DNA of 64,000 bases from Okapia johnstoni (taxonomy: Eukaryota > Chordata > Mammalia > Artiodactyla > Giraffidae): contig CM044320.1 of assembly GCA_024291935.2 (NCBI GenBank), positions 34,626,001 to 34,690,000 of the forward strand, in the 5' to 3' direction. The notes under the pieces are model-generated. The model saw only the letters and a list, made by a program, of their open reading frames with translations. It did no database searches and was not told where the DNA came from. Of this stretch, positions 56,573-64,000 are shown in pieces (position 1 is the stretch's first letter; the number at the start of each line of letters is the position of its first letter). The position numbers and the translations under genes were made by a program.

Positions 56573-58171
56573 GTGTAAATTGTTAGGCATTTTAAAGAAC
56601 ATTTTGGCCAACACTGAGATAGTTGCTGACATGATTTAATATCATACTTAATGGACACTCTGATAGGTGTTGCAGCCAGATTGGAAGATAGCCAAGGTTA
56701 TTGCTCTTTATTGTTGAGCTTATTGCAGTCTACAGGGTTATACATATTTAGCTACTACCACTTCTTAATGCTTCCAAGTGTTGCCTTCTTTTTTTTTTTT
56801 TTAAGAAAACAACTTAGTCATGCAAGAAAGCCTTGAGAAGAGAATATTAGTCATCACTAGTAAGCATTATAAAATTGACTTTAGCCTGTTCTTTTGATTA
56901 TGTTTTTAATTTCAGCAAAAAAAGCTCACGTTCCCAGATTAGATTTTAATTTTGAGCTTTCAATTATGTATCCAAGTCAAAGACATCTGTCAAAGCTGTG
57001 ATCTGGTAGTTTTAAATTTATTAAACAATCAGGAAATATTCTGAGGCAAAGAGAATCATTCGTAGATTTCTCCTTTTATTTATTTCACCTTGGTCATATA
57101 AAAACTGATGAACTGCAAGCTAAATACTACTTTCTAACCCCAAAGGCATGCTTAAATGCTATCTTAACTCCATGCTTGTGGTTTTTGAGTTGTCAGTAAT
57201 CTCCAGGATGAATATTGTGGACTGGTTATTTGCTGCCAACACAGCATCCTCCTGACGGAGGTTCATGTAAGGAAAGAAAGTCAGACTGGGGTAAAATTAC
57301 AGGACAAAAGAGAAGCAAAAGTATTGTATTCTATGAAAATGGTGATGGTGTTGTAGTTTTTGCCACAAGCCCTTTTGGAAAATCATTTTTAAAATACTGT
57401 GGAAATGCCACAGATTTTGAAATATAATTTTTTCCCCTTGTTTTGAAGCCTAGGATTTAGGGATGATAGTCATAACAAGTTAGTCTATTTTTGGAAAGAT
57501 TACTTTGTATGCCACAGTTCTTCACCCTGAGTTAGGAGACAGTTCACTGTTTTTATGCAATTATATTTGCCCTCATCCATTTATTTAATAAGCACAAGAG
57601 AGGTGCTCATTTTACTAAATCAGAAGTTAAATATTTTTCATTTGTGTAATGCCTTCAAGATCATTGTTAGAAATTATAACTGTTGAAGTATGTCTCTTTG
57701 GGAACAGATATTTTAGGACTTGAAAAAAATTCTTACCAACTAACTCCTTTTTTGTTCTAGGAATGGGTTTTGAAGGATTACTAAAATATATAAGAAATGA
57801 TACCTATTCTTAAAATCTAATATTGGAGATTATGTATACACATATAAGACAAGTCAATATGTGATGTGTTTATAAGATAGGTGTCGAATTTAGTAATTAT
57901 TTTAGATAAGGGTTGCATTTTTAAGTCTCACTGCTTCCTTAAAGAATTTATTTCTTTGACAATTAGAAAGCAGTGTAATTGAGTGTTTTATTAAAATTTG
58001 AAAAAATGTATGGATTTATTGATATCCTTTATTCAGAAAGAATTCAGGGTAGTTAATTATACTTATTAGGAAATTATAAATATAAGATGTATAACTAGTA
58101 TAGATATTCTAAGTAAAATATTATCGACAGAGGTATAGTCACATCAGATGGGACTTATTCTTTCAGTAATT
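56573..58171. other. 1.6 kb of intron without a supported gene
   Basis: AT-rich with a T14 run near 56789. No exon or clear repeat is recognised. Confidence 0.4.
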
Positions 58172-58400
58172 GCCTCCCAGTTGACTCAGTGGTAAAGAAT
58201 GCACCTGCCAATGCAGGAGACGCAGGAGATGCAAGAAATGTGGGTTGGTTCCCTGTGTCGGGAAGATACCTGGAGGAGGAAATGGCAGCTCAGTCCAGTA
58301 TTCTTGCCTGGAAAATCCCGTGGACAGTGGGGCCTGGCTGGCTATAGTTCATGGGGTTGCAGAGAGTCAGACAGGACTGAGTGACTGAGCATGCAAAGCA
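58172..58400 (+). mobile_element. Bov-tA SINE
   Basis: Full forward copy with head (actcagtggtaaagaatgca), middle and tail. The head includes a short duplication (gcaggagacgcaggagatgc). Confidence 0.93.
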
Positions 58401-58671
58401 CAGTGACAAAACTAATTGGTTAATAAAAATTCCAAATTGTAAGATGGTGATACATACTCTTGGGTTAAGGTAAATTTGGCACCTGTTGGAGCGTTTTAAG
58501 AATGACTTTTCTAGTTTTTGCAGTTTATATTTTAAGGAAGAGGATTCAGAAAAGAGCCTCCTTAGTAATTAAATGGAAGATATGACCTAAAAGTATGGTG
58601 AACTTTAACTTGAATTTTTCAGAAATTTTCTTTTTGTTAATAATGATTTGAAATTACTTAATTTTGTATAT
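58401..58671. other. Anonymous intron
   Basis: Short spacer without signal. Confidence 0.4.
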
Positions 58672-58893
58672 GTGTGCTTAGTCACTCAGTTGTGTCTGAT
58701 TATTTGTGACCCCATGGACTACAGCCCACCATGCTCCTCTGTCCATGGGGATTCTCCATGCAAGAATACTGGAGTGGGTTGCCATGTCTTCCTCCAGGGG
58801 ATCTTCCCAATCCAGGGATCGAACCCAAGGATCGAACCTAGGTCTTCTGCATTGCAGGTGCCTTCTTGATCGACTGAGCCACCAGGGAAGCCC
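58672..58893 (-). mobile_element. Bov-tA SINE, full length
   Basis: Reverse copy from gtgcttagtcactcagttgt to accagggaagccc. It carries a local duplication of gggatcgaacccaaggatcg (about 58815-58840). Confidence 0.93.
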
Positions 58894-59011
58894 AAGAATA
58901 CTGGAGTGGGTAACCTATCCCTTCTCTAGAGGATCTCCTGACCCAGGAATTGAATTGGAGTCTCCTACATTGCGGGTGGATTCTTTACCAGCTGAACTAC
59001 CAGGGAAGCCC
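58894..59011 (-). mobile_element. Bov-tA SINE, second head in tandem
   Basis: Directly following the previous copy is a second reverse-oriented SINE middle plus head (aagaatactggagtgggtaa to ctaccagggaagccc). The tail is missing. The junction falls just after the first copy's head end, giving a partial tandem duplication with independent divergence. Confidence 0.9.
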
Positions 59012-59635
59012 TTGCTTTTGTATACCAGTATATTATCTTTCAAAGAAATAGATTAAGAAATGAGGGGAACAAACTTTGTTCAAACTATTTATCTTGATTT
59101 TTCATTCAGAAAATTTGTTCTGCCATTTGTGGTAGTTAATAAAGATTAGGAGTATTAATGTTTGATTAGTATATAGTGCACCAGTCCAGACTGATGTCTG
59201 CCCCTCTCCTCTGACTTTCTAGTCTGTAGCTCTCCTGGTGAGTTGGGAGGAAGTGGAGGAATTGGTAAGCACCTTAATACTTAATTATTGGTGATGTGAG
59301 GCATATGTGTTCTTCCTCTGTGTGAGATCTGATTTCATTGACTGATGGTGCTCCTAATAATTTCTTGGTCCCCACGTGGATTATCCATGGTTTTCATTGG
59401 GCAGCGCTGAGATTTACCTCAGCAGTAGTATTTGCTGAGGATTTCTTCAGTGTGGCTACCTGCTGGCTGTGTCAGTTGTCTAGGACAAGGTCATTCTCTT
59501 GGTGGTGTGACTTCTCATCTAGTTCAACCCCTGCTGATGCAAGCCAAGAAAGTCAAGAGTAAGGAGGACCTTCTAAGATGTTACGAGGGACTGACTCTAT
59601 TTTGTTACCCAAAGAAAATAGAAAAAAAGTGAAAT
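59012..59635. other. Unassigned intron, less AT-rich
   Basis: 59180-59580 has a more balanced composition than its surroundings but no recognisable family, splice-site pair or conserved frame. Confidence 0.35.
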
Positions 59636-59828
59636 TGTTAGTTGCTCAGGTGTGTCCAACTTTTTGCAGTCCCATGGACTATAGCCTGCTGTGGGCTCCT
59701 CTGTCCTTGGAATTCTCCAGGCAAGAACACTTGAGTCAGTAGCCATTCCCTTTTCCAGGGCATCTTCCTGATCCAGGGATTGAACCCAGGTCTCCTGCAT
59801 TGCAGGCAGATTCTTTACTGTCTGATCA
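59636..59828 (-). mobile_element. Bov-tA SINE
   Basis: Reverse copy from gttagttgctcaggtgtgtc to the head at attctttactgtctgatc. The start of the element (accagggaagccc) is absent or altered. Confidence 0.9.
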
Positions 59829-61344
59829 GACATGAGTAAATACATTCCTCTGGGAGGGGAAGGAGAACCTTTTCTCCAGGAACAGTGCCATTTCCATGAA
59901 AATGAAGACTTCTTTCCTTATTCCTTCTTTTTTCCCTTATTCCTTTCTTTGTGTACACCAGTGGTGGTGGTATGGTGGCAGTGGCATATGCATTTGGAAG
60001 TGGTAAGGGCCAGTTCTGCTACCATTCAGTTAACTCCGGGAGCAAGAAGGTACATTGTATCTCTCGACTTGAGTTTTGAAGCTTAACTGTAGTTCCGAGA
60101 AAACAGAAAAAGTCCTTATCAACATCCTTTCACAAACTTGTTCCTTTCTATTCTTTCTATATGTGTGTATAGTAGAAGGAGGAGTGTTTAGTGTTTGTGC
60201 GTTGACATAGTTAGCATGTTTCTTTTTATAATGCTCATGTTTGGGTGGCTTTGTCCAGAAATTATATTTGCTGTGGTATAAAAATTTGTGGGTAACATCT
60301 TGATTCTGTTCTCTTTTTATGTGAGATCAGCTGCCTTTTTTTGTGTGTGCAGTTCTGTCACATGAGGCAGTAGTTTAAGTCCTAGAGTGTTCAGTTGAAG
60401 AACTGATTAGATTTGTTAGAGTATCTGGGCTCTGACTGCTTCACAGGTTTCTATCAGGATGCAGTGTACCTGTTTTTCTTTTCTCTACATTTAATACTTT
60501 CTTTTCTCTACGTTTAATATTAATACTTAATATGTTTAATACTACGTTTTGAGCTTTGGATCTTTTCCTCACTTGTAGTCAGTAGTTCTGAAGACATTAC
60601 TTCCATCTACCTGTTATAGCAGCCATGTACTCACCATTCAGAAGCAAGAAGAATACTGACTCCAGGGAAAAAACTCTGAGATATTGGACATCTGGAAGCA
60701 GAGACGCCACTACTATGTCCCTCTCCCTGAGCTCCACCCACCTCGTTTGTGGCCTAGATGATGCTGAGTTTGGTTTAGGAGTTAGGAAACTCCAGTGCAT
60801 ATAAGCATTCTTTTAGATGAAAGCTGATGGATTATTGATGTAAATGCTTCCAGAATGGTTGATATAAGCCTTGAAAATAAGAATTGTAGTCAGATGTTTT
60901 CATAGATCTGGTAGGACAGTTTGTATCTTAGCATGGAACCAAAGAGTGAGGGAAACAGTATGCTTTAACTGCTCCTCCTGTAAATGGCCACCTCAGTTTA
61001 AATAAGTTATCTTTTCTTAGGTTATTGGATCAAGAAATTAAAAGGGGTCTTTTCTTCTGGCCAATCCATATTCTACCTAAAAAACTGTGGATAGTATCTC
61101 AACTTGTTTCTCTTGAGAAGATTAGTGAGAAGTCTCCAGAATTCCCTAGTGGGGCTTAGATGATTAGGGGTAGAGCCGTTCCATAGTGTGACTCTCTGTT
61201 CCTCCAGAGTTTCTCATGTGCTAATTTTCTAGGTTAAGTTATACTGTTTGAAAACTAATCTTGTTATACATTGAAAGAAAAAGATAATGTGCTGTAGTTT
61301 CTTCTTGCATATTAAAACTTGTTAGTTTTTAAATTTTATTTATT
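59829..61344. other. 1.5 kb of intron without a supported gene
   Basis: A local tandem duplication occurs at 60478-60545 (ttttctctacatttaatact / ttttctctacgtttaatatt). No exon or clear transposon is recognised. Confidence 0.4.
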
Positions 61345-61877
61345 GTTGTTCAGTCAATAAGTCGTGTCTGACTCTCTGCAACCACATGGACTATAGCACG
61401 CCAGGCTTCGCTGTCCTTCACTATCTCACAGAGACTGCTCAAACTCATGTGTCCATTGAATCGGTGATGCCATCCAACCATCTCATCCTTTGTCACCCTC
61501 ATCTCCTTCTGCCCTCAGTCTTTCCCAGTGTCAGGGTCTTTTCCAGTGAATCGACTCTTTGCATCAAGTGGGCAAAGTATTGAGACTTCAGCTTCAGCAT
61601 CAGTTCTTCCAGTGAATATTCAGGATTGATTTCCTTTAGGATTGACTGGTTTGATCTCCTTGCTGTCCAAGGGACTCTCAAGAGTCTTCTCCAACACCAC
61701 AGTTTGAAAAATTGAAAGCATCTGTTTTTCAGCACAGTCTTCTTTATGGTCCAAATCTCACACATCCTCACATGACTACTGGAAAAACCATAGCTTTGAC
61801 TGTATGGACCTTTGTCAGCAAAGTGATGTCTCTGCTTTTTAATATGCTGTCTAGGTTTGTCATAGTTTTCCTCCATA
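61345..61877 (-). mobile_element. BovB LINE 3' end
   Basis: A reverse-orientation fragment of about 530 bases from tgttgttcagtcaataagtc to the ggtttgtcatagttttcctc region. A 125-codon minus-strand frame is open (61499-61876), but it shows in-frame small insertions relative to other copies (for example after IKKT). Confidence 0.92.
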
Positions 61878-61941
61878 TATGTATCAATTTGGTATAGCTG
61901 AATAGCAAGTTACTTCAAAACTCCTACATTAAACCAGTAAT

Positions 61942-62240
61942 CATCTATCATTCAGAGAAGGCAATGGCACCCACTCCAGTACTCTTGCCTGGAAAATCCC
62001 ATGGACGGAGGAGCCTGGTAGGCTGCAGTCCATGGGGTCACTAGGAGTCGGACACGACTGAGCGACTTCCCTTTCACTTTTCACTTTCATGCATTGGAGA
62101 AGGAAATGGCAACCCACTCCAGTGTTCTTGCCTGGAGAATCCCAGGGATGGGGGAGCCTGGTGGGCTGTCGTCTATGGGGTCGCACAGAGTAGGATGCGA
62201 CTGAAGTGACTTAGCAGCAGCAGCAGCAGCATCTATTATT
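61942..62240 (+). mobile_element. Bov-A2 dimeric SINE with (AGC)n tail and target-site duplication
   Basis: Two Bov-A units (61953-62068 and 62097-62211) are joined by the ttcactttcacttttcactt-type spacer, with an (AGC)n tail to about 62229. Flanks catctatcatt (61942-61952) and catctattatt (62230-62240) match at 10 of 11 bases. It is very similar to the Bov-A2 at 12091-12369. Confidence 0.94.
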
Positions 62241-62650
62241 ACTGTTCATGAGCATTTGGATCAGCTGGTTCTGCTGATGTAGTCCAGATTCAGCTGATTT
62301 CTGTCGAGCTTTCTCAGAAATCTGCAGTCAGCTGATGAGTAGGCCTGGGGCAGGCACATCTGGATAGACCTCATTTACATGTGTGGTGGTTGACTGGCTG
62401 TTGGTTATGGTGACCAAGTAAATGGGCCGCATATCTCATCATCTAGTAAGCTAGTTTTGTCTTCTTATGGTGGCTGAAAAGAGTTTCGAAAATATTAAGA
62501 GGGCAAGTTCCAATATGCAAGCACTTTTTCAGTTTCTGCTTTCATGATGTTTGCTAACACCTGATTGATCCCAGTAGACCTCATGACCATGACCAGAGCC
62601 AGCATGGGAAGGCCTTACTAAATAGCCTGGCTTCTGGTAGAGGTGAACAG
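62241..62650. repeat. Ancient interspersed repeat, family not named
   Basis: Phrases such as catcatctagtaagctagtt, gcaagcactttttcagtttc and ctgctttcatgatgtttgct recall a common old eutherian repeat with this layout. I cannot assign the family securely. Confidence 0.45.
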
Positions 62651-63441
62651 TTGAGACTGTGACCGCAAAAGTACATACTTTACATTGTTTATATTGTCAG
62701 AATTATTTCCCCTTGATTATTTTTTAATGTTTGCAAAAGGTCTCCTTTTGGTGGTCCCTTTTAAGCTGTTTTTTCAGTACAGGAGAATTTTTACATTTCT
62801 TTATCTTCCCCGCTCTGGATTCTTTTTCTAGTACAGTTGATTCCCATTGTTCAATAAAATAGTTGTGTCCAATAAAGTCACTGAAAACACTGAATTCTCA
62901 AATGCTGAACCACTGCTCTTAAGGGAAATACAGGGTTAGGCTCCTGAGATCTTCTGATCACAAAACTTTTATCAACTGAGCTATGTTTAACCTTGTTTTA
63001 TGTGTGTTTTTATGAAAATAACCATTTAGTAGATATGTTGATGTCATGGCCAACTACACTATAACTTGTGTTTGAACAAAGTGTATCTAACACAACTATT
63101 TTCTCCATAAGTCACATCACAGCCTTCTTGCTTTTAGAGACACTAGTCAGCACTTCAGCAGTATGCCTGAGGACCATTTTAAAAATGAAATAACCAACAA
63201 TAAGCACAAAAATGCAAAAAATATGGTAGTGAATAGATTGAAAAAGTTATTTGTTTATAGCAGAACAGCTGAATCAAGAAGGCAGAGAGAATTACTCTAT
63301 TTGACCTGACCTGGGAATGTGTATATTGGGTAAGTCAAATTCTTCAATGTTCTGTGTCCATCGTCAGATGTCTCCAGAAGTACCTAGAGTATTGATTTTG
63401 GGTTATAAGTAAATTTCAGTTACTTGTAACTAAAGACAAGC
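62651..63441. repeat. Second ancient repeat, family not named
   Basis: 62850-63200 contains aaatgctgaaccactgctct, aagggaaatacagggttagg and ctccataagtcacatcacag in the order of a known old mammalian repeat, probably DNA-transposon or LTR derived. The flanking parts are anonymous. Confidence 0.45.
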
Positions 63442-63815
63442 AAAGAGGAACTACAGAGCCTCTTAAATAAATGTGAAAGAGCAGAGTGAAAAAGCTGGCT
63501 TAAAACTCAAGATTCAAAAAATGAAGATCATGGTATCTGGTCCTATCACTTCATGGCAAATAGATGCGGGATAAATGGAAACAGTGACAGATTTTATTTT
63601 CTTGGGCTCCAAAATCACTGTGAATGGTGACTGCAGCTATGAGATTAAAAGATGCTTGCTCCTTGGAAGAAAAGCTATGATAAATGTAGCGTATTAAAAA
63701 GCAGAGACATTACTTTGCCTCCAAATCTATATAGTCAAAGCTGTTATTTTTCCAATAGTCATGTACGGATTTGAGAGCTGGACCATAAAGAAGGCTAAGT
63801 GCCAAAGAATTGATG
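63442..63815 (+). mobile_element. BovB LINE internal fragment, forward
   Basis: A forward fragment equivalent to the region after the YADD motif through the KRIDAF-type segment. It ends abruptly at gccaaagaattgatg, well before the LINE 3' end. Multiple substitutions and a stop near 63571 (gataaatgg) disrupt the frame. Confidence 0.9.
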
Positions 63816-64000
63816 TCCTGTGGCTACTGCTTAGTTTTCCAAATTTGCTGACATATTGATGGCAGCACTTTAACAGCATCATCTTTTAGGATTTGAAATA
63901 GCTCCACTTGAATTCTGTCACCTCCACTAACTTTGTAGTAATGCTTCATAAGTCCCTTTTGACTTGATACTTCAGGATGTGTGGCTGTAGGTGAGTGACC
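63816..64000 (-). mobile_element. BovB LINE fragment, reverse, cut by window edge
   Basis: Starting tcctgtggctactgcttagt, this is the reverse complement of BovB sequence just upstream of and including the start of the RT domain. It joins the forward fragment without a spacer. It continues past the right edge of the window. Confidence 0.9.

Noticed and set aside
59338..59632. Two overlapping forward frames in a more GC-balanced region.
   Set aside because: Neither translation has a recognisable motif, and the two overlap in different frames. There is no convincing acceptor/donor pair.
34802..64000. Next downstream CCDC91 coiled-coil exon.
   Set aside because: No segment encoding the expected Lys/Glu-rich continuation with phase 0 acceptor was found, so the intron runs past the right edge.

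Overview
This 64 kb window is nuclear DNA from a ruminant, most likely a bovid. It is AT-rich and packed with BovB (RTE-type) LINE pieces, about 25 ruminant or cetartiodactyl tRNA-derived SINEs (Bov-tA, dimeric Bov-A2, and two older CHR-type copies) and ruminant-type L1 3' ends. The species cannot be fixed from sequence alone. There is no bacterial-style gene organisation, CRISPR array or structural RNA gene. I did not find a new biological system. The window is intronic mammalian DNA carrying three coding exons.

The only host gene supported is CCDC91 (p56, an accessory protein of GGA adaptors at the trans-Golgi network), on the + strand. Three consecutive-phase exons are present: 30669-30829 (161 bp), 32079-32282 (204 bp) and 34697-34801 (105 bp). 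Each has an AG acceptor and GT donor, and together they give one uninterrupted reading frame. The N-terminal exon with the GGA-binding motif and the C-terminal coiled-coil exons are not in the window. About 30 kb of 5' intron and 29 kb of 3' intron surround the three exons.

Layout. 1-3.0 kb: SINE stub and two BovB copies in the same orientation, one with a 446-codon open reverse transcriptase reading frame. 3-8.2 kb: mostly anonymous intron with a possible LTR remnant, a pyrimidine tract and one SINE. 8.2-12.4 kb: SINE, two nested L1 3' ends with a long flanking duplication, MIR, the 5' part of a Tigger1 DNA transposon, and a Bov-A2. 12.4-18 kb: ancient sequence with SINEs. 18-27 kb: L1 blocks interrupted by BovB and SINEs. 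27-29.3 kb: SINEs and an L1 inserted into a MIR. 30.6-34.8 kb: CCDC91 exons with a CHR SINE and a BovB in the two introns. 35-37.3 kb: L2-like remnants. 39.9-40.6 kb: the 3' part of a Tigger1. 41.8-43 kb: two BovB. 44.5-46.6 kb: L1, SINE and a polyadenylated LTR-like sequence. 47.9-48.9 kb: MLT1-type LTR with nested SINE and adjacent BovB. 49.9-52.5 kb: two BovB copies tail to tail, forming a large inverted repeat. 53-60 kb: SINEs. 61.3-64 kb: BovB, Bov-A2, ancient repeats and a head-to-head BovB rearrangement at the right edge.

The most useful observations are a 22-T homopolymer forming the acceptor tract of an in-frame CCDC91 exon, the long BovB inverted repeat at 49.9-52.5 kb, the BovB with inverted ends between CCDC91 exons, and several insertions with clear target-site duplications that date the nesting order. 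Repeat family names come from recognition of consensus features, not from a database search. Repeat boundaries are accurate to roughly 5-20 bases unless a target-site duplication is given.
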